Origin: Microbacterium forte
Lineage (GTDB): Bacteria > Actinomycetota > Actinomycetes > Actinomycetales > Microbacteriaceae
Reading direction: 5' to 3'
Assembly: GCF_031885415.1 (NCBI RefSeq)
Contig: NZ_CP116871.1
Coordinates: forward strand, 1,674,001 to 1,738,000
Length of the DNA: 64,000 bases
Shown: piece by piece, positions 35,280 through 44,466 of the stretch
Layout of the letters: the number at the start of each line of letters is the position of its first letter
Numbering within the stretch: the first letter of the stretch is position 1
Program-made: the position numbers and the translations under genes
Notes under the pieces: model-generated
Database searches by the model: none
Told to the model about the DNA's origin: nothing
The model's input: only the letters and a program-made list of their open reading frames with translations

Positions 35280-36502
35280 GCGTCATCGCAGACACCACCC
35301 ACCGCAGCCGATGGACGGGAACGGCGGATGCCGAAGAACGCGCGCACTGGCGCGGCATCGCCGAGCGCGTCGCCGCCGAGCTCGAGAGCGATGCGCTGCA
35401 GCGCGACCGAGCGAACCAGGACCCGACGGTCGAGCTCGACCTGCTCCGCGAGGCGGGGCTGGTGACGCTTCTGCAGCCGGCCGAGTTCGGGGGTGGCGGC
35501 GCGCACTGGGAGACGGCCTTCCTCGTCATCCGCGTCCTGTCGCGCGCCGATGCGTCGGTCGCCCAGGTTCTCGCGTACCACTACATCAACTCGGGCAACA
35601 TCGGCTTCGCAGCCGACCCGTCGGTGCAGGAGAGATGGCACCGCAAGACCACAGAGGGCCGATGGGTGTGGGGCGACTCCGTGAACCCGACCGACCCCGA
35701 CCTCGAACTGACCGTCGACGGCGAGGGGTATCAACTCAACGGTCTCAAGCGCTTCTCGACCGGTGCCTCGGCCGGCGACGTCGTGCTGGCGGCCGCACTC
35801 GTGCGCGGCGGCGAGCGCGACGGTCAGGTGCTGTTCGTCGTGCTGGACCACGATCGCGACGGCATCCGATATCTCGGCGACTGGGATGCACTGGGACAGC
35901 GGCTGTCGGCGAGCGGGTCCGTCCGCTTCGAAGACGTGCGTGTGTCTGCCGACGACGTGCTCGGCGAGCTCGGGGACGAGCCTTTCTCGACGCTGATCAC
36001 GCCAGGCATCCAGCTCGCCTTCGGCAACCTCTACCTCGGTGTCGCCGAGGGAGCACTCGCCCGGGGACTCGACATCGTCCGTGCGCGCCCGCGCGCCTGG
36101 TTCCTCAGCCAGGCCGACTCGTACCGCGACGACCCGTTCGTGCAGCGCGTCGTGGGCGAGTTCTCTTCGCGGATCGCGGCGGTCGAGGCGCTGGCGGACC
36201 GCGCCGGGCGTCTCTTCGACGAGGTCGTGGATGAGGGAGACGGGGTCACGGCGGCGCGTCGAGGGGAACTGGCCATCGAGATCGCCAAGGTCAAGGTCGT
36301 CTCTACCGAGGTCGGCATCGAGGTCGCGAACAGGATCTTCGAGATCACCGGCTCGAGTTCCGCGCGTGCGGATGTCGGGCTGGACCTGTTCTGGAGGAAC
36401 ATCCGCACGCACTCGCTGCACGATCCGATCGATTACAAGAAGCTCGAGGTCGGCGCCTGGACGCTGAACGGCGAGCTCCAGCCGATCTCGCTGTACACCT
36501 GA
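35276..36502 (+). CDS. acyl-CoA dehydrogenase-type flavin monooxygenase (DszC/SfnC-like), first copy
   Basis: The 408-residue protein has the acyl-CoA dehydrogenase fold. Landmarks are LREAGLVTLLQPAEFGGGG, HYINSGNIGFAADP, GLKRFSTGASAGDVVLAAA, PGIQLAFGNLYLGVAEGALA and the ending FWRNIRTHSLHDPIDYKKLE. The WRNIRTHSLHDP ending is found in DszC and related sulfur-compound monooxygenases rather than in true fatty-acid dehydrogenases. It should use FMNH2 and O2 to oxidise a substrate passed on by its operon partners. It overlaps both neighbours, by four bases and by one. Confidence 0.85.
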   Translation: MSVIADTTHRSRWTGTADAEERAHWRGIAERVAAELESDALQRDRANQDPTVELDLLREAGLVTLLQPAEFGGGGAHWETAFLVIRVLSRADASVAQVLAYHYINSGNIGFAADPSVQERWHRKTTEGRWVWGDSVNPTDPDLELTVDGEGYQLNGLKRFSTGASAGDVVLAAALVRGGERDGQVLFVVLDHDRDGIRYLGDWDALGQRLSASGSVRFEDVRVSADDVLGELGDEPFSTLITPGIQLAFGNLYLGVAEGALARGLDIVRARPRAWFLSQADSYRDDPFVQRVVGEFSSRIAAVEALADRAGRLFDEVVDEGDGVTAARRGELAIEIAKVKVVSTEVGIEVANRIFEITGSSSARADVGLDLFWRNIRTHSLHDPIDYKKLEVGAWTLNGELQPISLYT

Positions 36503-37722
36503 TGGGCGAGCAGATGCGGCGGCTCGATGCCGTGCGGGAGCGCCTGCGCCCGGTCATCGCAGAGATCGCGGCGAGCACGGTCGCACGGGAGAAGGATCAC
36601 GAGCTGCCGTTCGCCCAGGTCACCGCCCTCCGCGCAGCGGGCTTCGGTCGGCTCCGGCTGCCGATCGAGCACGGCGGTTTCGGGCTGGACTGGGAATCCT
36701 TCGCCGAGGTGCTGATCGAGCTCGCCGCGGCCGACTCGAACCTCCCGCAGATCTTCCGTGGCCACATCGCTTACGTCGAGCACATCCTGGCTGCGACGCC
36801 GAGTGAGCGGCGCTCCCGCTGGCTCGAGCGCATCGCGGACGGAGAGCTGGTCGGCAACGCGTGGTCGGAGAACGGTGCCGCCGCCGTGGGGACGAATGCG
36901 ACGCGCGTGACCCGACGCCCTGATGGAAGCTGGCGCGTCGACGGACGCAAGTTCTACACGACGGGCAGCATCTTCGCGGAGTGGATCGACGCGACCGTCG
37001 ACCTCGACGGCACGACCGTGACCGCCCTCATCCGCAGGCATCAGGACGGAGTGGAGATCTCCGACGACTGGGACGGCTTCGGCCAGCCGCTGACGGGCAC
37101 CGGCACTGCCGTGTTCACGGACGCCTCGGTCGATGAAGACGACGTCGAGCCGTTCACGTCGCGGTTCCCGTTCCAGACGGCGGTCTATCAGCTGACGCTG
37201 CTGTCTGTGCTGGCCGGGATCGCCGCCGCGATCGAGCGCGACACCGTCGCTCAGGTGCGGGCACGCACTCGCACCTACAGCCACGGCAGCGCCGAGCGAG
37301 TGGCAGACGACCCTCAGATCCTCCAGATCGTCGGCGAGCTGACGGCGACGAGTGCGACGGCCAGGGCGCTCGTGCTCGACGTCGCTCGAGCGGTCCAGCA
37401 CGCAGCAGACGTGCTGGGCACACCGGAGACGGAGGATGCCGTGATCGCGGCCGAACTCCGCTCGGCGCAGGCGCAGATCGTGCTCACCGACCTGGTGCCC
37501 CGCGCCGCCTCTCGGCTGTTCGACACGCTCGGCGCATCTGCTGTGAGGTCGGGCACCGCTCTCGACCGCCACTGGCGGAACGCTCGCACCGTGTCATCGC
37601 ACAACCCGTGGATCTTCAAGGCCCGACAACTCGGCGACCACGCCGTGAACGGCCGGACGCCCGAGTTCGTCTGGTCGGTCGGGCAGGCGAAGGTTCTGGA
37701 GGCGAGCACGGCCGAGCGCTGA
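36502..37722 (+). CDS. acyl-CoA dehydrogenase-type flavin monooxygenase (DszC/SfnC-like), second copy
   Basis: The 406-residue protein is a diverged paralogue of the preceding one. It contains LRAAGFGRLRLPIEHGGFGLDW, GNAWSENGAAAVGTNATRV, DGRKFYTTGSIFAEWID, and ends HWRNARTVSSHNPWIFKARQLGD. The C-terminal RNxRTxxxHxP motif is shared with DszC-type enzymes. Its start shares one base with the previous stop. Together the three genes form a single transcription unit that would detoxify or scavenge an organosulfur or similar compound. It ends before a terminator shared with a convergent gene. Confidence 0.85.
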   Translation: MGEQMRRLDAVRERLRPVIAEIAASTVAREKDHELPFAQVTALRAAGFGRLRLPIEHGGFGLDWESFAEVLIELAAADSNLPQIFRGHIAYVEHILAATPSERRSRWLERIADGELVGNAWSENGAAAVGTNATRVTRRPDGSWRVDGRKFYTTGSIFAEWIDATVDLDGTTVTALIRRHQDGVEISDDWDGFGQPLTGTGTAVFTDASVDEDDVEPFTSRFPFQTAVYQLTLLSVLAGIAAAIERDTVAQVRARTRTYSHGSAERVADDPQILQIVGELTATSATARALVLDVARAVQHAADVLGTPETEDAVIAAELRSAQAQIVLTDLVPRAASRLFDTLGASAVRSGTALDRHWRNARTVSSHNPWIFKARQLGDHAVNGRTPEFVWSVGQAKVLEASTAER

Positions 37723-37775
37723 GACGTTCACCGAGGCTGCCCACCTCGCCCGTCTCGAGGCGGACGGAACGACGC

Positions 37776-37818
37776 AGGCACCCGGTTCTCTGGCCGAAGC
37801 CGCATGAGCCGGGTGCCT
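37776..37818. terminator. terminator after the flavin monooxygenase operon
   Basis: AGGCACCCGG (37776-37785) pairs with CCGGGTGCCT (37809-37818) around a 23-base loop. It lies between the monooxygenase operon and the convergent small membrane gene. The large loop makes it weaker than the others in this window. Confidence 0.5.
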
Positions 37819-37838
37819 CGTGAACCACGCCCCTCGAG

Positions 37839-38204
37839 CTACTCGATGGGAAGATCGTCGACGGACTGCGGCGGGATGCTGGCGCTCGTCCGGCGCTGCA
37901 CCGTCCGGCGTTGCACCGTGCGGAGCAACGCCGTCGCGCCGGTGACGAGCAGGAGCACACCGATGGTCAGGATCATGAGAGTGCTGATCGTGACGGGTGT
38001 GAGGGTGAGCGCCCAGTCGGCGACGCCCGAGCGGCGGTCATCGTCGGCGATGAGCCAGAGCGAGGTCGCCGCCACGGCGGCGAACAGGACGCCCCAGACG
38101 ATGGCAGCCCAGCGGGTGCGAGGCGGGGTGACCGCTTCGGCGTGGGGTGCGGATGCAGCGGTCGCCCCTGCTGTGCCCGCCTCGGTGGTCGTCTGAGTGC
38201 TCAT
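37839..38204 (-). CDS. two-helix membrane protein downstream of the PspC gene
   Basis: The 121-residue protein has a polar N-terminus (1-30), two helices (AAIVWGVLFAAVAATSLWLIA and STLMILTIGVLLLVTGATALL) and a basic tail, RTVQRRTVQRRTSASIP, in which RTVQR is repeated. I do not recognise a family. Its ATG overlaps the stop of the PspC-domain gene (ATGA), so it probably works with it at the membrane. Confidence 0.65.
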   Translation of the reverse strand: MSTQTTTEAGTAGATAASAPHAEAVTPPRTRWAAIVWGVLFAAVAATSLWLIADDDRRSGVADWALTLTPVTISTLMILTIGVLLLVTGATALLRTVQRRTVQRRTSASIPPQSVDDLPIE

Positions 38205-39745
38205 CGCTCGTCCTCTTCCTCAGCCTCGATGAGGGTGATGTCTATCTCGCCGCTGGTCTGCGCGATGGTCACACGCTGCACGGTCGTCGTCGGTGCGTTC
38301 TCGGCCGAGATCGTCTCGGCCACGACCGATTCGCCGTCGCGTTCCGTCGCCGTCCATGTGCCGCTGTCGATGATCGCGCCGGTGCCGGCCTCGACCCGCG
38401 TCCAGCTCACGTCGGCGGTTCCGACGGTCGCCCGCAGCTGCAGCTGCACACCGGGGTCGACGGAGATCCAGGTGCTGCCGGCACCCTTCTCCACGACGAT
38501 CGGCCGCGGAGCGTCGTCATGCCGGTTGAGCGAGATGGAGAGGTCACCGAACGGCTGGCGCACGTGCGCGGCCTCGTTGTTCGAGATCGATGCCCAGCCG
38601 ATGCTCACGCCCTGGAAGGCGGAGAACCCGCCGGCCACCAGTCCGGCGACGAGCGTCAGCACGGTCGCGAAGGCGAGGAAGCCGCTGCGCCGTCGGAGGG
38701 CACCGGCGACGATCATCCCGATCGCGAGCACCAGTGCGGCCGACAGCAGGCCGAGGGCACCGCCGACTGCGGCGTCGCCGTTGCCGAGCCCGACCAGAGC
38801 GCCGACGACGATGGCGAGGCCGATGACCGAGGCGACGATCGCGAGACCCGCGCGTGGGCGGGAGGCGCGACGAATGCGACGGCGCTCCGCGGCCTCGGCG
38901 GCGAACACCGCTGCCTCCGCCTGACGCTCGCGTCTGACCTGATCGCGCGCCATGCGTTCGGCATCCTGCTGCCGCCGGCGCCACGCCTGGTCCTGCTCCT
39001 TCCACGCCCGATGCTGGATCCGCCACGCGGCGACCTCGGCCGGGTCCTGCACCCCGGAGGGAAGCGGCGCGGGTGGTGCGGGCGGTGCGTCGTCGATGAA
39101 CGCGGCCGGTGCGGCGTACACCTCGGACGAGGCGGCGGATGTGGCATCCGCCCCCTCGGCGGTACCCGAACCGCCGAGGGGAACGGATGCCTCCGGGGCC
39201 GCCGGATCTGCGGAAGCCACCGGCAGATCAGGCGCGGAAGCACCCGGGGTGCGGCTTGCAGCACGCACGATCAGGAAGAGCAGGCCACCCACGATGACCA
39301 GCCCGACGATCCAGCTGAAGACCGCCAGCGCCGACCAGCTCTCGTATCCGAACCCGAACAGGCGTCCGGTGAGCGGAGCCGTCGGGATCAGCCCGACGAT
39401 GGCCATGCCCAGAAGACCGAGCTGGACGGGCTGGTAGTCCCGCCGCAGCAGGTCGCGGACGTGGACCCGCCCGTCGAGATCCGGCAGCAGCGCCCAGGCG
39501 AGGGCGTAGAGGAAGATCACCGGCAGGCCGAAGAGCGCTGCGACCACGAGGATGCCGCGCACGATCAGCGGGTCGATCCGCAACCGGGCGGCGATGCCGG
39601 CGGCGACCCCACCGAGCCATCCGTCGGAGCGGACCACTCCGAGACCGGCGACCCACAGGAGGAATCGCTCGGCGCCGTGCGGAACGGCCGTCCTCGGCGG
39701 GCTGGCCTGGTCGGCGGGAGGCGGTGGCGCGGTCGGAATCGTCAT
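38201..39745 (-). CDS. PspC-domain multi-helix membrane protein
   Basis: The 514-residue protein starts with a PspC domain (about 25-90), visible as RSDGWLGGVAAGIAARLRIDPLIVRG and VIFLYALAWALLPDLDG. About six further helices follow, interrupted by a Pro- and Ala-rich linker and a long charged, Arg/Glu/Gln-rich coiled-coil region (about 240-300, WKEQDQAWRRRQQDAERMA). The C-terminus (about 390-514) is a beta-rich domain containing STWISVDPGVQLQLRATVG. Such proteins sense envelope stress together with a PspC-fused kinase. It diverges from that kinase gene, 114 nt away. Confidence 0.85.
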   Translation of the reverse strand: MTIPTAPPPPADQASPPRTAVPHGAERFLLWVAGLGVVRSDGWLGGVAAGIAARLRIDPLIVRGILVVAALFGLPVIFLYALAWALLPDLDGRVHVRDLLRRDYQPVQLGLLGMAIVGLIPTAPLTGRLFGFGYESWSALAVFSWIVGLVIVGGLLFLIVRAASRTPGASAPDLPVASADPAAPEASVPLGGSGTAEGADATSAASSEVYAAPAAFIDDAPPAPPAPLPSGVQDPAEVAAWRIQHRAWKEQDQAWRRRQQDAERMARDQVRRERQAEAAVFAAEAAERRRIRRASRPRAGLAIVASVIGLAIVVGALVGLGNGDAAVGGALGLLSAALVLAIGMIVAGALRRRSGFLAFATVLTLVAGLVAGGFSAFQGVSIGWASISNNEAAHVRQPFGDLSISLNRHDDAPRPIVVEKGAGSTWISVDPGVQLQLRATVGTADVSWTRVEAGTGAIIDSGTWTATERDGESVVAETISAENAPTTTVQRVTIAQTSGEIDITLIEAEEEDER

Positions 39746-39859
39746 GCGTCAATCCTGTCTCCCCCGGTCGGATCCCTGCCATGGGGTGAACCCCTGAGCG
39801 ACCCCTGATTCTCTCCAGGGGAGGTCACGGATCCGCGCGCCGGATGATTGGATGTCGAC

Positions 39860-41152
39860 ATGTCCTCTTCCGCGACCGCGTCTGCGCGACCCTCTCGCTC
39901 CGCCGTGTCGTCGCGAGCGGGAGGAGACCTCCAGCCCGAGCCGCGTCAAGCCCTGACACGCGACCGCGACTGCCTGGTCGCAGGCGTCAGCGCGGGTCTC
40001 GCCCGTCACCTGGGCGTGCGGGTGTGGATGGTCCGTGCGCTCTTCATCGCTCTCACGATGTGCGGCGGGGCCGGCATCCTGCTCTACGCCTGGTGCTGGG
40101 CGTTCACGCCCTGGGCCGACGGCGACGGCACCCCGTCGCGACGGGTGCCCGTGGCCTGGATGCTGCTCGTCCCTGCGAGCGTCGGCATGCTCATCGTGCT
40201 CTTCTGGCGCGGCGGCAGCGACTGGCTCTCGGGAACGATTCCGCCTGATGCGGCGGCCGTGGTCGTGTTCGGCACCGTGGGGGCGGCGACCGGGGCCGGG
40301 CTGTGGGCGACCCTGATCGATCGCACCGACACCGCCCGGGGACCTCGACACACGATGCTGGTCAGGATCCTCTCGATCGCGCTCCTCGCGATGCTGTTCG
40401 GCCTGCTCCTGACCCGGCCTGTCGGCAGCACCGGTGTCGCACTCGTGCTGGTCCCGCTCGCCGGCATCCTCGCCGTGCTGCTGTCGACCCTGATTCCGCG
40501 GTGGCGCGACCTGGCGGGCGAACGCGTGCGGCGCATCCGTGAGGAGCAGCGCAGCGAGATGGCCGCGCACCTGCACGACTCCGTGCTGCAGACCCTCGCG
40601 CTGATCCAGAACAGGGCGGGCGCATCGAGCGAGGCGGCTCGGCTCGCACGGGCGCAGGAGCGCGAGCTGCGAGCCTGGCTGTACGACGGCGATGCCCCGG
40701 CCGACAGCGATCTGGCGACCGACCTGCGCGACTATGCCGGGGGCCTGGAACTCGACTACCCGGTGCGGATCGAGGTGGTCTCGGCGGGCCTCTCCACCGA
40801 GCGTGCGAGCGGGGAACTCGCCGCGGCGGCGCGAGAGGCGATGCTGAATGCCGCACGGCACGCGACGGGGGAGGTCTCTGTCTACATCGAGGGCAATGCG
40901 ACCGACGTCGACGTCTTCGTGCGTGATCGGGGTCCGGGCTTCCGACTGGACGACGTGCCGGGCGACCGCCTGGGCGTGCGGGAGTCGATCATCGGTCGGA
41001 TGCGTCGAGCCGGGGGCTCGGGCACCGTGCGCAGCGATGAGAGCGGCACCGAGGTGCATCTGCGACTGTCGACCGTGCCGCGGGGCGCGGCGAACGCCCA
41101 GGTGCCGAACGCGCCGGCGAACACGGATGAAGGCGAGGACGCTCGTGGCTGA
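39860..41152 (+). CDS. PspC-fused sensor histidine kinase
   Basis: The 430-residue protein has an N-terminal PspC domain (about 35-85: RDRDCLVAGVSAGLARHLGVR and GILLYAWCWAFTPWA), four further helices and a kinase core. The phospho-acceptor region is QRSEMAAHLHDSVLQTLALIQ, and the ATP-binding part includes AAAREAMLNAARHATGEV and RDRGPGFRLDDVPGDRLGV. It is typical of actinobacterial envelope-stress kinases paired with NarL-type regulators. The ATG at MSSSATAS is preferred over an upstream TTG in the same frame. It overlaps the response-regulator gene by eight bases. Confidence 0.88.
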   Translation: MSSSATASARPSRSAVSSRAGGDLQPEPRQALTRDRDCLVAGVSAGLARHLGVRVWMVRALFIALTMCGGAGILLYAWCWAFTPWADGDGTPSRRVPVAWMLLVPASVGMLIVLFWRGGSDWLSGTIPPDAAAVVVFGTVGAATGAGLWATLIDRTDTARGPRHTMLVRILSIALLAMLFGLLLTRPVGSTGVALVLVPLAGILAVLLSTLIPRWRDLAGERVRRIREEQRSEMAAHLHDSVLQTLALIQNRAGASSEAARLARAQERELRAWLYDGDAPADSDLATDLRDYAGGLELDYPVRIEVVSAGLSTERASGELAAAAREAMLNAARHATGEVSVYIEGNATDVDVFVRDRGPGFRLDDVPGDRLGVRESIIGRMRRAGGSGTVRSDESGTEVHLRLSTVPRGAANAQVPNAPANTDEGEDARG

Positions 41153-41804
41153 CAGCATCCGCATCGTGATCGTCGACGACCATTCGATCTTCCGTTCAGG
41201 GCTCCGCGCCGATCTCGATGCAAGCGTCGAGGTGATCGGGGAGGCAGCCGACGTGCCGTCCGCCATTGCGATGATCCGCGAGACCGTGCCCGATGTGGTG
41301 CTGCTCGACGTTCACCTTCCGGGTGGCAGCGGCGACGACTCCACCGGCGGCGAGTCGGTGATCCGCGGCTCGCTGCCGACGACGGCCCGGTTCCTGGCGC
41401 TGAGCGTGTCGGATGCCGCAGCCGACGTCGTGCGGGTGATCCGCGCCGGTGCGCGCGGCTACATCACGAAGGGCTCATCCGGCGGGGAGGTCAGCCGCGC
41501 CGTGCACGCCGTCGCCGACGGGGACGCGGTGTTCTCGCCGCGGCTCGCCGGGTTCGTGCTCGACGCGTTCGGCGCGGTCGCCGGCGAGATCGCCACGACG
41601 ACCGACGAACTCGATCGACTGTCGGCACGCGAGCAGGAGGTGATGCGGCTGATAGCCCGTGGATACGCCTACAAGGAGGTGGCCGCAGAGCTGTTCATCT
41701 CGATCAAGACGGTCGAGACGCACGTCTCATCGGTGCTGAGGAAGCTGCAGCTGTCGTCGCGCCACGAACTCACGGTCTGGGCCTCGCAGCGTCGACTGCT
41801 CTAG
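41145..41804 (+). CDS. NarL/LuxR-type response regulator paired with the PspC kinase
   Basis: The 219-residue protein has a receiver (Asp11, Asp12 and phospho-acceptor Asp55 in VVLLDVHLPGG) with an unusual insertion, SGDDSTGGESVIRGSLPTT, after the phosphorylation site. The LuxR helix-turn-helix (about 150-215) contains LSAREQEVMRLIARGYAYKEV and SIKTVETHVSSVLRKLQLSSRHE. The GTG start follows GGCGAGGA and lies inside the end of the kinase gene. An ATG 18 nt upstream is also possible. It presumably controls the divergent PspC gene and envelope-stress genes. Confidence 0.9.
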   Translation: MADSIRIVIVDDHSIFRSGLRADLDASVEVIGEAADVPSAIAMIRETVPDVVLLDVHLPGGSGDDSTGGESVIRGSLPTTARFLALSVSDAAADVVRVIRAGARGYITKGSSGGEVSRAVHAVADGDAVFSPRLAGFVLDAFGAVAGEIATTTDELDRLSAREQEVMRLIARGYAYKEVAAELFISIKTVETHVSSVLRKLQLSSRHELTVWASQRRLL

Positions 41805-41995
41805 CGGGGCTGTTCCTCGGGATGCCTCGGGCAGCGTGCGACTCAGCGTATGCCGGGGTCGGCCGTAAGCTTTCCGAGCAGACGCTCGAGCTCGCTGAGG
41901 TCGTGCAGCGCTGACCGTGGCAGAATGCTCGGCGATGCTCGATCACGGCGATCCGAGTGCGACATCATCACGCCCCGACACGCGAACGGACAGAG

Positions 41996-42436
41996 ATGGC
42001 TGAAGCGACAACAATCCTCGACCGGGTGGCGACGGCTGCCGAGCATCGATCGATTGCGGAATCGGTGGGCTGGCACGACGCCTTCGACTGGGCGACGATC
42101 GCGGATTCCCTGGCCGGCTCGACGTTCGGCGTGGTCGCGTATGCCGGAGACGCGGCTGTAGGCATGGGGCGCGTCGTCGGAGACGGCGTGAAGTACTTCT
42201 ACGTGCAGGACCTGGCCGTCCTCCCGGCCTTTCAGGGGACCGGCCTGGGGGCGCGCATGCTGGACCGCCTGACGGAGCGAATCGCCATGGCCTCCCCGGC
42301 AACGGCCTTCGTCGGATTGTTCTCGACCGCCGCGGGCACCGACCTCTACACCTCACGCGGTTTCGGCCCCGGCGACATGACCGGGCTGTTCAGGCTCATC
42401 GGGCCAGCGCCGCGGGACGATGGGCAGAACGGATAG
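41996..42436 (+). CDS. GNAT family N-acetyltransferase
   Basis: The 146-residue protein is a GNAT domain with the acetyl-CoA segment LAVLPAFQGTGLGARMLDRL near residues 75-95. The C-terminal half reads ATAFVGLFSTAAGTDLYTSRGF, similar to small arylalkylamine or amino-sugar type acetyltransferases. The substrate is unknown. It is transcribed towards the convergent response regulator and has no apparent operon partners. The 190 bp before it hold no gene or structure I can support. Confidence 0.8.
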   Translation: MAEATTILDRVATAAEHRSIAESVGWHDAFDWATIADSLAGSTFGVVAYAGDAAVGMGRVVGDGVKYFYVQDLAVLPAFQGTGLGARMLDRLTERIAMASPATAFVGLFSTAAGTDLYTSRGFGPGDMTGLFRLIGPAPRDDGQNG

Positions 42437-42506
42437 ACGCGGGACGACAGGACAGCGACCGGCGCCCGCTGAGCACGTTCATCCGAGGGCCACGGTGCGG
42501 CCCCAG

Positions 42507-43166
42507 TCATCCCGCCTCGACGACCCCGGCCCTGATCCCCCAGAGCACGGCCTGCAGGCGGTCGCGGGCTCCGGTCTTCTGGAGGATGCCGGCGAGGTGG
42601 TACTTGACGGTCGTCAGTTCCACGAAGAGACGGTCGGCGATCTCGGCATTCGACAGCCCCTCGGCGAGGAGTCGGAGCACATCCAGCTCCCTCTCGGTGA
42701 GCGGAGGCCCCTCGGCCGGAACCTGCGCGCTGCTCGCTCGACGGCGGTCGGCGAACTCGTGCAGGATGCGGCGGGTCAGGCGTTGGTCGAGTGTTCCGTC
42801 GCCGGCGGCCACCGATCGGACCGCGGCGAGCAGCGTGTGCTCGTCGGCGCCCTTGAGGAGGAACCCGGCGGCGCCTGCCTCGAGAGCGGCGAAGACATCG
42901 GCGTCGACATCGAAGGTGGTGAGGATGAGCACGTCGGTCGCCAGGGCTGCGTCTCCGACGATCTCGCGTGTGGCTGCGATGCCGTCTGTTCCCGGCATCC
43001 GGATGTCCATGCAGACGACGTCGGGGCGGAGGCTGCGGGCGAGACTCACGGCGTCGGCGCCGTCGACCGCTTCGCCGATCACCTCGATGTCGGCCTCGGC
43101 TCCGAGGATGACGGCGAGCCCGGCGCGCACGACGGCCTGGTCGTCGGCGATGAGAACACGGATCAT
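42507..43166 (-). CDS. NarL/LuxR-type response regulator of the ABC/hydrolase module
   Basis: The 219-residue protein has a receiver with Asp8/Asp9 and phospho-acceptor Asp54 in VVCMDIRMPG, and a LuxR domain (about 150-215) containing PLTERELDVLRLLAEGLSNAEI and ELTTVKYHLAGILQKTGARDR. It is phosphorylated by the kinase encoded just upstream, which overlaps it by four bases. It is the last gene of a five-gene unit with an ABC exporter and a serine hydrolase. A CTGTCC/GGACAG dyad ahead of the first gene is a possible binding site. Confidence 0.9.
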   Translation of the reverse strand: MIRVLIADDQAVVRAGLAVILGAEADIEVIGEAVDGADAVSLARSLRPDVVCMDIRMPGTDGIAATREIVGDAALATDVLILTTFDVDADVFAALEAGAAGFLLKGADEHTLLAAVRSVAAGDGTLDQRLTRRILHEFADRRRASSAQVPAEGPPLTERELDVLRLLAEGLSNAEIADRLFVELTTVKYHLAGILQKTGARDRLQAVLWGIRAGVVEAG

Positions 43167-44398
43167 GGGGTGCTCCGTCCGTCGTAGGGGATGCTCAGGC
43201 GATTGGTCCATCCGCCGTCGTCGTCGGGCCCTGTTGACAGGTGCGCCCTGATGAGTTCGGCCCGCTCCGCCATGCCGGAGAGCCCGTAGCCGGCGCCCGA
43301 GCTGTCGGTCGTCTCCCGCGTCCGGACTTCGGCGGAGGGCTCGTTGGCGACCGTGATCTCCACGGCATCCGCTCCGAACCGCACGGTCACGGCTCCCGCC
43401 GCGCCGGGCGCATGTCTCGCGACGTTCGCCAGCGACTCCTGCACCATCCGGTACGCGGTGGTCTCGGCGAGCGCACCCACCGGACGCGCATCCCCGACGG
43501 CGGCGAGTGCGACGCGCTGGCCCCGTTCGCGCGCGATATCCACGAGCGCAGGGATGCCGGCGATGGTCGGCACCGGGCTCGGGGCACCTGAGGGTGCGTC
43601 GTCATCGCTGCGCAGGAGCCCGACCGTCCGTCGGAGGTCGGCGAGCGCGATGCGGGCATCGTCCTGGACCGTCTGCATCATCTCCCGCGCCCGGTCGAGA
43701 TCGCTGCGGGTGAGAGCGGTGGCGGCCTGGGCGCTCACGATGATCCCCGAGAGGTGATGCCCGGCGATGTCGTGCAGTTCCCGCGCGAGGGCCTCGCGCT
43801 CGGCACGCACCTCGCGCTCGGCGCGCTCGCGCCGCTCCCGCTCGGCCATCCTCGCCTGCTCCTGCAGCGCATCCGCGAGACGCTCGCGCCCGCGCACGTA
43901 CTCGGCGACGGCCGCGGGTGCCGCGTACTGCAGGGCGATGCGCGCGATCACGGTGAGGATCAGGACGAGCGCCGATTCGCGTGACCCCAGGAGCAGCGCA
44001 CTCGCGCCGACGCCGGTGGTCACGAGCGCGCCGAGGGCGAGCGCCGTCAGCGCCGGGTTGCGCCGGCTGCGCCGAGCCATCGCATAGGCGGCGAGGATCA
44101 CGCCCAGCGAGCCGACCCCCAGCTCCCCCGCCGAGGTCGCCAGGATCACGGCATCGAGGAGCACGGCGCCGGCGAAGACGATGATGGGTGCGCGCTGGCG
44201 GAAGACGAGCAGGACGGCCTGCAGGGCGACGAGAGCGGCGTGGGCGAACGGCGATACATCGCCCGGCACCGCTGCGGGGAGCTCGTCGATCCACAGGTCG
44301 GCTCCGATGTAGCCGACCGCGGCGGCGAGCACGAGAATCGGCGGGATCGCGCGGCGCACGCGTTCGGCGCGCCGGGAGGGCGGCTCCGCAGGGGACAT
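43163..44398 (-). CDS. sensor histidine kinase of the ABC/hydrolase module
   Basis: The 411-residue membrane kinase has about five N-terminal helices (residues 15-165), a short coiled coil rich in Arg and Glu (RMAERERRERAEREVRAER, about 180-198), and a HisKA_3 phospho-acceptor in LARELHDIAGHHLSGIIV. The ATP-binding domain includes RMVQESLANVARHAPG and GAGYGLSGMAERAEL. The ATG at MSPAEPPSRR is chosen because it begins the conserved part. It most resembles kinases of bacitracin- or lantibiotic-type resistance systems. It lies 68 nt after the serine hydrolase gene. Confidence 0.88.
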   Translation of the reverse strand: MSPAEPPSRRAERVRRAIPPILVLAAAVGYIGADLWIDELPAAVPGDVSPFAHAALVALQAVLLVFRQRAPIIVFAGAVLLDAVILATSAGELGVGSLGVILAAYAMARRSRRNPALTALALGALVTTGVGASALLLGSRESALVLILTVIARIALQYAAPAAVAEYVRGRERLADALQEQARMAERERRERAEREVRAEREALARELHDIAGHHLSGIIVSAQAATALTRSDLDRAREMMQTVQDDARIALADLRRTVGLLRSDDDAPSGAPSPVPTIAGIPALVDIARERGQRVALAAVGDARPVGALAETTAYRMVQESLANVARHAPGAAGAVTVRFGADAVEITVANEPSAEVRTRETTDSSGAGYGLSGMAERAELIRAHLSTGPDDDGGWTNRLSIPYDGRSTP

Positions 44399-44466
44399 GG
44401 ACTCAGTCAACCACGCCGGGCCCCACCCCCGTCGCGAGGCAGGACCCGGGATCGATCGAGGTGTGA

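Noticed and set aside
41843..42076. A short minus-strand frame ending HDLSELERLLGKLTADPGIR
   Set aside because: The visible ending looks helical, but the first half is not protein-like and overlaps the GNAT gene; I cannot tell a gene remnant from chance.
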